This document shows positions 1 to 6,865 of a DNA stretch of 7,114 nucleotides, piece after piece (positions within the stretch are counted from its first letter, which is position 1; each line of letters opens with the position of its first letter). The stretch is from Candidatus Zipacnadia bacterium. Its GTDB lineage: Bacteria; Armatimonadota; UBA5377; JALGUK01. The notes beneath the pieces were generated by a model. That model saw only the letters and a program-made list of their open reading frames with translations, had not been told where the DNA came from and did not search any database. The position numbers were made by a program, and so were the translations under genes. Location of the stretch: the NCBI GenBank assembly GCA_029820875.1, contig JALGUK010000175.1, forward strand, positions 1 to 7,114, in the 5' to 3' direction.

Positions 1-756
1 CAGGAGGCTCCGGGCCGCGCATGGGAGTCGTTTTTTGAGCCGACCGACGTGGTAGGGATCAAGGTTCACGCTCGGCCCATCCCGACAAGTCTGCCGGTAG
101 TGGATGCGATTATCGCCCGATTGGATGACATAGGGGTGCCCGCAGGCAACATCATCATCTTCGACCAGGAGGATACAGACCTCTTCAGCGCCGGATACGG
201 ACTGAGCCGGGCACCCGACGGCGTTCGTTGTTACGGCAATGATTCCGCCGGCTTCTGCGGGCGTGTGAGCCGAATCATCGCTCAGGAAATCACGGCGTTG
301 ATTAACGTTCCGAGCCTTATGACTCACCACGCAGCGGGAATGGCCGGGGCGATGATGAACCACCTGGGCATGGTCCGGCCCGATGTCGCCAAGGCACTGG
401 AACTGAGCGGCTTCACCGAGCTGGGCACCATCTGCGCCGAGCCTGCCATTGCATCGAAAAGGCGCTTGAACATCGTGGACGCCCTGCGCCCGCTCTTCGG
501 TGATGGACTGGCGGTGAACCCCGAGTTCCTATGGCGGTATGGAGGTGTCATTGTCTCGGATGACGTAGTAGCAACGGATGCAGTCTGCCGCGCGCTGCTA
601 GAATGGAAAAGGCAACAATACCGAGGCAAAAAATGGCCGCTTGCCCCGCAACCAAGCTACATTCAGCTCGCCGATGAAACATACCACATCGGCGAGAGTT
701 CGCTAGACAACATCGAATTGCTCACCGGCCCGGAGGGTTCGGGCGGGTTTGTCTGA
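1..756 (+). CDS. DUF362 domain-containing protein, C-terminal part (5' end outside window)
   Basis: The frame is open from base 1, with no stop before the first possible in-window start (GTG at 49), and ends at TGA 754-756. The residues before that GTG (WESFFEPTDVVGIKVHARP) match the family pattern of an F-P-x-D-x-VGIK strand, so the gene almost certainly begins upstream and 251 residues are visible. Other DUF362-like blocks follow in order: a DQED acidic strand, THHAAGMAGAMMNHLGMV (family form usually close to GxTGALKNxxG), a RLNIVDALRPLFGDG block, and VIVSDDVVATDAVCRALLEWKR, then a short tail ending in SSLDNIELL. DUF362 proteins have no settled biochemical role; some carry added 4Fe-4S ferredoxin domains, but no cysteine cluster of that kind is seen here. 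The usual lysine of the GALKN block is methionine. The gene is convergent with the neighbouring operon and shows no functional link to it. The family assignment is fairly secure; the function is unknown. Confidence 0.8.
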   Translation, partial: QEAPGRAWESFFEPTDVVGIKVHARPIPTSLPVVDAIIARLDDIGVPAGNIIIFDQEDTDLFSAGYGLSRAPDGVRCYGNDSAGFCGRVSRIIAQEITALINVPSLMTHHAAGMAGAMMNHLGMVRPDVAKALELSGFTELGTICAEPAIASKRRLNIVDALRPLFGDGLAVNPEFLWRYGGVIVSDDVVATDAVCRALLEWKRQQYRGKKWPLAPQPSYIQLADETYHIGESSLDNIELLTGPEGSGGFV

Positions 757-767
757 AGAAGGTGTAT

Positions 768-786
768 CCGCGGCTAACGGCTGCGG
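768..786. terminator. Possible hairpin at the convergent gene junction
   Basis: CCGCGGC (768-774) can pair with GCTGCGG (780-786) across a five-base loop. This gives a seven-pair stem with one G-U pair on the plus-strand transcript, or one A-C mismatch on the minus-strand transcript. It starts 11 bases after the DUF362 stop and overlaps the TAG stop of the synthase gene at 774-776. That is where a bidirectional terminator would be useful. No T tract follows on either strand, so it is not a classical intrinsic terminator, and a chance G+C-rich palindrome is possible. Confidence 0.25.
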
Positions 787-1730
787 GCGACAACGTAATC
801 TGCGATGAAAAGGAGCGCCGACCGCGCATCTGAATCGCGGATAGGTGCGAGAATCTCCTTCGCCTCCGCAACTATCTGCCGGGCCTTCCGGCGTGCAAGG
901 TCCACACCGCCGGCCCGGCGGATTACGGCAAGTCCCCTTTCCAGGTCTCCCGGAGGGACCGGGTGCGTAGTGAAAAGAGCTTCAAGGAATGCGTGGTCAC
1001 GCTCCGTGGCATTTTGCAGAGCGTAACGAATCGGCAGGGTCATCTGGCCGTCTGCGAGGTCCTGGCCGAGGGGCTTGCCCAATGCTTGCTCGTCTCCGGA
1101 AATGTCCAGAACGTCATCGGCTATCTGGAACGCTGTGCCGAGCGCTTCTCCAAAGCGGGTAGCGGTGTCGGCCAGATGGGTATCGGACGCGCTCAGCCCT
1201 CCCAAGCGACAGCAGGCCGCCATCAGGCTCCCCGTCTTGCCGCATGCGATTTCCAGGCAGTCGTTCTCGTCGAGAGAAAGGTCACATGTGTGAAACGTCT
1301 GCCACAGCTCGGCGTCGCACATCTGCGTGACCGTGTACGACAGCAACTCCATCGCCTCGATATCGCCGCGCACCGTCAGATCATGAAAAACGCCGGCCAG
1401 AAGACGGTCCGCCGCCAACACCGATGCCTTGTTACCCCAACGCCGATTGCAGCTATCCCTGCCGCGCCTGCGCTCCGCCGAGTCTATGACGTCATCGTGC
1501 AGCAATGATGCCACATGTACAGCCTCGCAGCACAGCGCTCGTTGAATGACTTGCTCCGATGCAGGAGCCGTCGGTGTCGCATCAATCGTCGCCTGTACAG
1601 CAGCCTCGACCGCTTGCAGCTCGTCGCTGATGCAGTGTAAGTGCTTGGCGAGTGTAGTCTGCAGGTCGTCCACTTCATGCGAACTGACCACATCCATATT
1701 CTGCACTGTCTTTGCCGCAGGGGGCACCAT
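774..1730 (-). CDS. Polyprenyl diphosphate synthase family protein (long-chain, trans type) lacking the GGKRxRP motif
   Basis: This 318-residue protein belongs to the trans-isoprenyl diphosphate synthase family (IspB/HepT-like), cytosolic enzymes that condense isopentenyl diphosphate onto an allylic primer; the product usually becomes the quinone side chain. Visible motifs are the first aspartate-rich motif HDDVID (78-83) followed by RRRG (87-90), WGN (98-100), a KTG lysine at 165, FQ (201-202), the second aspartate-rich motif DDVLD (205-209), and GKPLGQDLADGQMTLP (218-233). Small residues Ala74 and Ser75, five and four positions before the first aspartate, suggest a long-chain product. The GGKRxRP segment expected roughly 30-40 residues before HDD is absent: a helix like the family N-terminus (34-50) runs straight into TPTAPASEQVIQRALCCEAVH. 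The usual GD of VLxGDxL is AD (107-108). ATG at 1728-1730 has GGAG eight bases upstream. The gene follows rex by 61 bases. The family is clear; activity is doubtful. Confidence 0.9.
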   Translation of the reverse strand: MVPPAAKTVQNMDVVSSHEVDDLQTTLAKHLHCISDELQAVEAAVQATIDATPTAPASEQVIQRALCCEAVHVASLLHDDVIDSAERRRGRDSCNRRWGNKASVLAADRLLAGVFHDLTVRGDIEAMELLSYTVTQMCDAELWQTFHTCDLSLDENDCLEIACGKTGSLMAACCRLGGLSASDTHLADTATRFGEALGTAFQIADDVLDISGDEQALGKPLGQDLADGQMTLPIRYALQNATERDHAFLEALFTTHPVPPGDLERGLAVIRRAGGVDLARRKARQIVAEAKEILAPIRDSDARSALLFIADYVVARSR

Positions 1731-1738
1731 CCTCTAAT

Positions 1739-1742
1739 CTCC
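1739..1742 (-). promoter_or_regulatory. Ribosome binding site of the polyprenyl synthase gene
   Basis: GGAG on the minus strand lies eight bases before the ATG at 1728-1730. It favours this start over the in-frame ATG at codon 12 (1695-1697), which has no comparable site. Confidence 0.55.
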
Positions 1743-1773
1743 GCCTCTCTCGTTGTTCGCGTTGCTCAAGGAG

Positions 1774-1802
1774 TTTATAAGTTTCGCCTGCCTATTTCTC
1801 CA
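1774..1802 (-). promoter_or_regulatory. Weak candidate sigma-70-type promoter between rex and the synthase gene
   Basis: On the minus strand, TATAAA (1779-1774) matches five of six positions of the -10 consensus. TGGAGA (1802-1797) matches four of six of the -35 consensus, with a 17-base spacer. It overlaps the rex stop codon, and a start near 1766 would leave a leader of roughly 35 bases before the synthase ATG. This is an A+T-rich patch in G+C-rich DNA. Chance similarity is quite possible, and the gene could simply be read through from rex. Confidence 0.25.
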
Positions 1803-2439
1803 GCGGGGTCCCTGTGGGCAGGTAGTAAGCGAGGATCTCCAGTTCCCGAGTAAGGTCTACGTGGCGGACCGCTATGTCCTCACCGACGGTTATCTTGATG
1901 GGTGCGAAGTTAACGATTGCCTTGATGCCAGCCTCAACCACCTGATTGGCGACATGCTGCGCGGATGCGGCGGGCACGGCGATGATTGCAATGCTGACAT
2001 TGTGCTGTCGCACGAAGGGCGCCAGGTCCGCAATGTCTCGAATCCTTCGGCTCCAGACCGTACGACCGATCTTATTCGGGTCGTTGTCGAATATCCCCTC
2101 GATGAGAAACCCATGTGCGCGGAAGCCTGGGTACCCGAGAAGGGATGAGCCGAGATTACCCGCCCCGATGATCACGGCCCGGAGCTTGCGCTCAAGGCCC
2201 ATGATACGCGAGAGCATCTTCCGCAGAAGGCAGACATTGTACCCCAACCCCGGCCGTCCGAACTCGCCGAAATAGGAGAGGTCCTTGCGGAATTGAGCGG
2301 CGTTGATACCTGTAAGCCGCTCGATCTCGGCCGATGAGGTTATCTCCTGTCCGTCCGCCTCGAGTCGCCTCATGCAACGCAAATACTCCGACAGACGGGC
2401 TACTGTCGCCTCGGGCACACGCTCCTTCTGGCTCGCCAC
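1792..2439 (-). CDS. rex: Redox-sensing transcriptional repressor Rex
   Basis: Rex is a cytosolic homodimeric repressor that binds operators when NADH is low and releases them when NADH rises, so it controls respiratory and fermentative genes. The 215 residues match the family from end to end. The N-terminal winged helix (about 8-78) includes VPEATVARLSEYLR and the RKDLSYFGEFG block (51-61) followed by GLGYNV. The Rossmann domain has VIIGAGNLGSSLLGYPGF (89-106) and FDNDPNKIG (117-125). IAIIAVPAASAQ (150-161) and GIKAIVNFAPIKI (171-183) follow, and the C-terminal domain-swapped helix contains HVDLTRELEILAYYL (193-207). The start is GTG at 2437-2439 with GGGAG eight bases upstream. nuoN ends 57 bases before it and the synthase gene follows, so it probably lies in the nuo transcript and may regulate it. 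No convincing Rex operator (TTGTGAA-N4-TTCACAA type) was found upstream in the window. Confidence 0.97.
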   Translation of the reverse strand: MASQKERVPEATVARLSEYLRCMRRLEADGQEITSSAEIERLTGINAAQFRKDLSYFGEFGRPGLGYNVCLLRKMLSRIMGLERKLRAVIIGAGNLGSSLLGYPGFRAHGFLIEGIFDNDPNKIGRTVWSRRIRDIADLAPFVRQHNVSIAIIAVPAASAQHVANQVVEAGIKAIVNFAPIKITVGEDIAVRHVDLTRELEILAYYLPTGTPLEK

Positions 2440-2447
2440 AGCTTCAA

Positions 2448-2452
2448 CTCCC
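2448..2452 (-). promoter_or_regulatory. Ribosome binding site that fixes the GTG start of rex
   Basis: GGGAG on the minus strand is eight bases before GTG 2437-2439. The frame stays open upstream as far as the nuoN stop codon without a better start. The first conserved Rex residues begin only a few codons inside the GTG. Confidence 0.6.
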
Positions 2453-2496
2453 AGGCGTAGCTTGCTGGTCGTGCTCGAGGTTTCCCACGCGGTCGG

Positions 2497-4062
2497 TTAC
2501 AATCCTCCCAGGAAGTGTACCGAAGCGGTTCCAAGAGCAACGAAAGGCTCCGGATATACCCCGACCAGCACTGTACCCACCAATGCCACGACTACTGCAA
2601 CCTTAAGGCCAAGGGTGGCGTCCCATCCCGTTCCTGGTTGCGGCCGGAGGAAGAACATACGCCGGACAACGCCGAAGTAGTAGTACACAGATATTACACT
2701 GTTTACGACACCTATAAGCGCCAGCCAGTAAAGCTTGACACGCAGTGCCGCAGCGAACACGAAAAACTTACCCACAAAGCCGGCCAGTGGCGGAATGCCT
2801 GCCAAGGACAGCAGGAATATGGTCATGGCGACCGCAAGCCACGGAGCCCGTCGGGCAAGGCCGTCGTAGGTGCGAATAGACTCCGAGCCGGTGGCCAGTG
2901 AACCGATGATTACAATCGCAAACGCTCCGAAATTGGTGAAAAGGTAGGCCACCAGATATATGAGCACTCCTCGAAGCCCCATATCCACATTCGTTGGAAC
3001 GACGACATCCCGGGCACTGAGCCGTATCGCCTGGACCGCGACCAGGCCTATGATGATGTAACCCGCCTGCGCGATGCTGCTGTAAGCCAGCAGGCGCTTC
3101 ATGTTCTCCTGGACGATTGCGACCAGGTTCCCGACGGTCATCGTCATCGCGGACAGCACGGCCAGCAGCCCGACCCATTGGTCGTGCGCCGGCAGAGCAC
3201 CTTGCATGAAGAAACGCAGAAGCACCGCGAACCCCGCTGCCTTCGGACCCACTGAGAGGAACGCTGTAAATGGGGTTGGGGCACCGTGGTAGGCGTCGGG
3301 CGCCCACGAATGGAACGGGACGAGCGCGGTTTTGAAGCCGAAGCCCGCCAGAACGAGCAGCAACGCCGCGAACACGAGCGGATCGCCTACCGTGAATGAC
3401 AGACCGCGCCCCACTGCGAAGGTGATTGAGCGGTCGAGCGCCACGCGCTCCCCGATGGCGGCCGATATCGAATGGAGGTCGGTGGCACCCGTCAGACCGT
3501 ATAGCAGCGACATGCCGTAAAGCATCATCGCCGAGCAGGCGGCGCCGACCAGCAAGTACTTGATGCCGCCCTCGGTGGCGAGTTTGTCTTCTTTCATTGA
3601 TGCGACCAGGACGTAGGATGTGATGCTCAGCAGCTCAAGGGATAGGTAGATGGCGATAAGGTCGCGGCTGGAGGCGACGAGGCCGATTGCAAGCGTTGAA
3701 ACCGCCAGCAGAGCGTAAAACTCTCCCTGCCCGTACTTCATCCGCTGGTCCACATAATCCAGGGAACAAAGGACGCCGAGCAGTCCCGCAAGGATGGCGA
3801 AGACCTTGAAAAACGCGCCCAGGGAATCGGTTGCCAGGGTCGTCCGGAGCCACTCAGAGGCCGGAGTCAACTCAGTCGGCGTTCCAAGCCCCAAAAGCCC
3901 CAGCTCGGCCGCCACCGCAGCAACCAGCGCGACTACCATACCCGCAGCCGTAACGTAGCCCAGAGAACGCTTGTTGGCTGGCGCGAGGACCAAGTCCGCC
4001 GCCAAAACCACAACCGCTGTCACGCAAAGAGCAAGTTCAGGGGCAAGCGTCAGCAATTGCAT
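2497..4062 (-). CDS. nuoN: NADH-quinone oxidoreductase subunit N (complex I antiporter-like subunit)
   Basis: NuoN is a multi-spanning inner-membrane subunit of complex I and one of its three Mrp-antiporter-like proton channels. The 521-residue product is somewhat longer than the usual 480-500. It is hydrophobic throughout and begins as family members do (MQLLTLAPELALC). Proton-path residues expected for the family are all present: Glu143 in YLSLELLSITSYVLVA, Lys244 in GFGFKTALVPFHSWAPDAY, Lys274 in FLSVGPKAAGF, and Lys432 in IPPLAGFVGKFF. MKRLLAYSSIAQAGYI (321-336) is the family's strongly conserved block. Modest extra length lies at about 195-228 and 343-362, both in predicted loops. The start is ATG 4060-4062; the GGAGG ahead of it is only three bases away. 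It lies 18 bases after nuoM and 57 before rex, which fits one operon. The gene appears intact. Confidence 0.97.
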   Translation of the reverse strand: MQLLTLAPELALCVTAVVVLAADLVLAPANKRSLGYVTAAGMVVALVAAVAAELGLLGLGTPTELTPASEWLRTTLATDSLGAFFKVFAILAGLLGVLCSLDYVDQRMKYGQGEFYALLAVSTLAIGLVASSRDLIAIYLSLELLSITSYVLVASMKEDKLATEGGIKYLLVGAACSAMMLYGMSLLYGLTGATDLHSISAAIGERVALDRSITFAVGRGLSFTVGDPLVFAALLLVLAGFGFKTALVPFHSWAPDAYHGAPTPFTAFLSVGPKAAGFAVLLRFFMQGALPAHDQWVGLLAVLSAMTMTVGNLVAIVQENMKRLLAYSSIAQAGYIIIGLVAVQAIRLSARDVVVPTNVDMGLRGVLIYLVAYLFTNFGAFAIVIIGSLATGSESIRTYDGLARRAPWLAVAMTIFLLSLAGIPPLAGFVGKFFVFAAALRVKLYWLALIGVVNSVISVYYYFGVVRRMFFLRPQPGTGWDATLGLKVAVVVALVGTVLVGVYPEPFVALGTASVHFLGGL

Positions 4063-4065
4063 GGA

Positions 4066-4070
4066 CCTCC
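4066..4070 (-). promoter_or_regulatory. Strong but closely spaced ribosome binding site of nuoN
   Basis: A perfect GGAGG on the minus strand sits only three bases from the nuoN ATG, within the 18-base nuoM-nuoN gap. The usual spacing is about five to nine bases. No other start fits the conserved NuoN N-terminus, so the start is kept. Confidence 0.5.
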
Positions 4071-4080
4071 GTGGGCTGCG

Positions 4081-5580
4081 TTATCGCATTATCAGCCGCG
4101 CAAGCATTTCCGCGGCCCCGTTTGAGTATGCCTGAATCGTCGCGGGCCATAGCCCGACCAGAAGCGTCAAGGCCATCAGCGGGACCAACGTCACCAGCTC
4201 CCGCATGTTCATGTCCGGCATGTCCTCATACTCCACCCGCAGCGGCCCGAGGAACACCCGCTGAACCGTCCACAGCAAGTACGCCGCCCCCAGCACGATA
4301 CCAGTCACGGCCAACCCTGCAAACCAGCCGGTCTTGTACGCGGGCGAGCCCCACGAGCCAAGCAATACGAACAGCTCGGAAACAAAGCCGCTCATCCCGG
4401 GCAACCCCAATGAGCCAAGCGCGATGAACACGAACACCCCTGCATAGACCGGCACACGCGCCCCCAGCCCCCCGAAGCGTGCGATCTGGCGGTGGTGCGC
4501 GCGGTCGTATATGACCCCCACCAGGAAGAACAATGCGCCCGTAAGCAACCCGTGGGAGAACATCTGCAGCACCGCGCCGTCAATGCCCATGGGTGTAAGC
4601 GACGCGATTCCGAGCACGACGAACCCCATGTGGGCGACGCTCGAGTACGCCACGAGTTTCTTCAGGTCCGGCTGCGCCATCGCCACAAGTGACCCGTAGA
4701 TGATTCCAATCAGGGCGATGACCCCGATTACCGGCGCGTACTGGAACACCAGGTCGGGGAAGATGCCGACGCTGACCCGCAACATCGCGTATGTGCCCAT
4801 CTTCAGCAAAATGCCCGCCAGCATGACGCTTCCGGCGGTCGGAGCCTCCACGTGAGCATCCGGAAGCCACGTATGGAATGGGAAGGTCGGCACCTTGATT
4901 GCAAAGCCGATGAAAAGGCCCCAGAAAACGAGCATCCGCAGCACGGGGCTTGCAATAATGGCCAGATGGGCGTCGCGCTGTGCGGCGGCGTATTGCGCTA
5001 TCGCCACCATGTCGAAAGTGTGCGGCTCGACGCTGAAATAGAGCACGATGATGGACAGCAGTATCAGCACGCTGCCGGCTAGCGTGTAAAGGAAGAACTT
5101 GATGGCTGCATACTCGCGTCGCTCATGGCCCCAGATGCCGATGATGAAGTACATCGGCACCAGGCTGACCTCCCAGAAGATGTAGAATAGGAAGAAGTCC
5201 AGGGAGGTGAAGACACCCATCGTGCCGGTCTCCAGCAGCAGAAAGAACACAAAGTACTCCTTGACCCGCTCCTGGACATTCAATGAATAATGCATACACA
5301 GGAAGGTCAAAAGAGCGGTCAATACCACGAGGGGCAAGCTGATTCCGTCTACACCCATGTGGTAGCTGATATTCAAAGAGGGAATCCACGTCCGCGCCAC
5401 TTCGTATTGCATCTGCCCCACGCCCGGCGGGAAGCCGGCGTAGAGGTACACTGCCACGGCAAGGGTTGCAAGGCTCGTGACCCAGGCCACCCGCTTGATA
5501 ATCAGCGGACGGTCCTTGGGCACAAATAAAATGATCAACATGCCCAACAGGGGCAGGAAGGTCACCAGGGTTAATTCCAT
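4081..5580 (-). CDS. nuoM: NADH-quinone oxidoreductase subunit M (complex I antiporter-like subunit)
   Basis: NuoM is the central antiporter-like subunit of the complex I membrane arm and couples quinone reduction to proton transfer. The 499-residue sequence is of normal family length and matches throughout. Key residues are all present: Glu137 in FYIFWEVSLVPMYFIIGIWG, Lys229 in FAIKVPTFPFHTWLPDAHVE, Lys260 in AGILLKMGTYAMLR, and Glu402 in LPGMSGFVSELFVLLGSW. These correspond to the TM5 glutamate, TM7 and TM8 lysines and TM12 glutamate (E144, K234, K265 and E407 in E. coli). DLKKLVAYSSVAHMGFV (305-321) and FSHGLLTGALFFLVGVIYDR (341-360) are further signature blocks. The N-terminal strand MELTLVTFLPLLGMLIILF is typical and supports ATG 5578-5580, with GGGAG ten bases upstream. 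It follows nuoL by 100 bases and precedes nuoN by 18. No disruption was seen. Confidence 0.97.
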   Translation of the reverse strand: MELTLVTFLPLLGMLIILFVPKDRPLIIKRVAWVTSLATLAVAVYLYAGFPPGVGQMQYEVARTWIPSLNISYHMGVDGISLPLVVLTALLTFLCMHYSLNVQERVKEYFVFFLLLETGTMGVFTSLDFFLFYIFWEVSLVPMYFIIGIWGHERREYAAIKFFLYTLAGSVLILLSIIVLYFSVEPHTFDMVAIAQYAAAQRDAHLAIIASPVLRMLVFWGLFIGFAIKVPTFPFHTWLPDAHVEAPTAGSVMLAGILLKMGTYAMLRVSVGIFPDLVFQYAPVIGVIALIGIIYGSLVAMAQPDLKKLVAYSSVAHMGFVVLGIASLTPMGIDGAVLQMFSHGLLTGALFFLVGVIYDRAHHRQIARFGGLGARVPVYAGVFVFIALGSLGLPGMSGFVSELFVLLGSWGSPAYKTGWFAGLAVTGIVLGAAYLLWTVQRVFLGPLRVEYEDMPDMNMRELVTLVPLMALTLLVGLWPATIQAYSNGAAEMLARLIMR

Positions 5581-5598
5581 AGACAGGCAGCTCCCTTA

Positions 5599-5618
5599 GG
5601 CTCTTGTGCTTCAGAGCC
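5599..5618 (-). other. Inverted repeat in the nuoL-nuoM gap
   Basis: GGCTCT and AGAGCC form a perfect six-base inverted repeat around an eight-base loop, directly upstream of the nuoM ribosome binding site (5591-5595). A hairpin in the nuo mRNA could affect nuoM translation or mRNA processing. There is no T tract, so a terminator is unlikely. The rest of the 100-base gap (5581-5680) holds only a short G+C palindrome near 5651-5658 and nothing recognisable. Chance occurrence is possible. Confidence 0.3.
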
Positions 5619-5925
5619 GGTTGCCCACTGAACAGACCAGAAGCGCGCAACGGCGCCGATCCGTTCACTTGCGGCAACCCCTATGTCAACACGATCAAGT
5701 AGAACGCCAGCGCAATGAGAACACCGACGACCGCGAACAATATGTAGTTCTGCAAAAGTCCCGTCTGTGCAAGCCGCAGCACCCTCGCTCCGGCCTTTGT
5801 CGTGACGCCGATCAGGTTAACCAGTCCGTCCACCACCCAGATATCCCAGTAGCGACTTATCCACGAGAAAACGAGCGTGATGTCCCTCACCCGGTTGACT
5901 GCACCGTCAATCACGCTCAGGTCAA

Positions 5926-5934
5926 AAGGAGCTG
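5926..5934 (-). other. Second frame-switch point in nuoL
   Basis: On the minus strand one frame reads PLKRIGLYQLL and then stops at TGA 5919-5917. The other frame, entering through these bases, reads APFDLSVIDGAVN. In NuoL relatives these two blocks are separated by a stretch resembling NKxYxDELYDxxFVRP and the run-in to the lateral helix. Its absence implies a net loss of 3n+1 bases, not a single-base slip. Confidence 0.75.
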
Positions 5935-6852
5935 GTAGAGACCTATCCGTTTGAGAGGAACGATAATAGCCCGCCGGTCCACCAACTGCCTGTCGTACAA
6001 CGCCCATCCTGTTGCGATTCCGGCGATGGCTATCAACGATGACGCAAGCATCAGCAGGTAATTCGGTTCGGCGATATGCGGACGTTCACCGTAGAAGATA
6101 GTGCGCTGGAACCAGGGCCAGGCGGGTGTTCCAATCAGCCCGATAAGCGCTGCGAACGCCGCAAAGACCCACAACGGCCCGGTCATCACCTTCGGCGATT
6201 CGTGTGGGTGACCGTCGCCGCGGTACTCACCGTGGAAGACCAGGAGGAACATCCGCGACATGTACAGGGCCGTGAGGAATGCCGCTCCGAAGCCGAGGGC
6301 GAAGATTACGTAGTTGTGGTTCGCCCTTCCCCAGTTGAGTGCGTCAAGGAGAATCTCATCCTTGCTCCAGAAGCCGGAAAATCCCGGGAAGCCGGCCAGT
6401 GCGAGGAAACCGATCAGCATGGTCCAGTAGGTGGACGGCATGACCTTGCGCAACCCACCCATCTTCATGATGTCATTGGTCCCGACGGCGTGGATTACGC
6501 TTCCGGCACACAGAAACAGCATCGCCTTGAAGAATGCGTGGGTGAAAAGGTGGAACACGGAGGCGGTCCAGCCCATAACGCCCAGCCCGAACATCATGTA
6601 ACCTATCTGGCTTATGGTCGAGTAGGCCAGCACGCCCTTGATGTCATTCTTCAGCATAGCTATAGTCGCGGCGAAGAACGCAGTGATGGCCCCCACGTAT
6701 GCGACTACGAGCAGCGCACCGGACATCTCAAACAGCGGGAAGAGCCGCGCGACCATGTAGACACCGGCGACCACCATCGTCGCGGCGTGAATCAGGGCGG
6801 AGACCGGAGTGGGACCCTCCATCGCGTCCGGAAGCCACACATGCAATGGTAC

Positions 6853-6865
6853 TTGCGCCGCAGAA
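6853..6865 (-). other. First frame-switch point in nuoL, at the TM7 lysine motif
   Basis: Upstream reading gives ALFCGA (frame of 7114) and downstream gives AQVPLHVWLPDAM (frame of 6939). The family sequence here is GAxGKSAQxPLxxWLPDAM. Joining the frames at the shared bases drops five residues, which corresponds to 17 bases and accounts exactly for the frame change. Confidence 0.75.

Noticed and set aside
963..1508. Plus-strand open frame of 181 codons
   Set aside because: It is antisense to the polyprenyl synthase, whose motifs are clear, and resembles no known family.
2440..2496. Rex operator in the gap before rex
   Set aside because: No TTGTGAA-N4-TTCACAA-like palindrome is present; only the ribosome binding site is recognisable.
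2768..3307. Minus-strand open frame of 179 codons inside nuoN
   Set aside because: It is a shifted-frame shadow of intact nuoN.
5123..5677. Minus-strand open frame of 184 codons overlapping the nuoM start
   Set aside because: It is an out-of-frame shadow of nuoM; the nuoM frame carries the conserved residues throughout.
5926..6865. Programmed ribosomal frameshifting in nuoL
   Set aside because: Conserved residues are missing at both switch points and no typical slippery heptamer with a following structure was seen, so base loss explains the data better.
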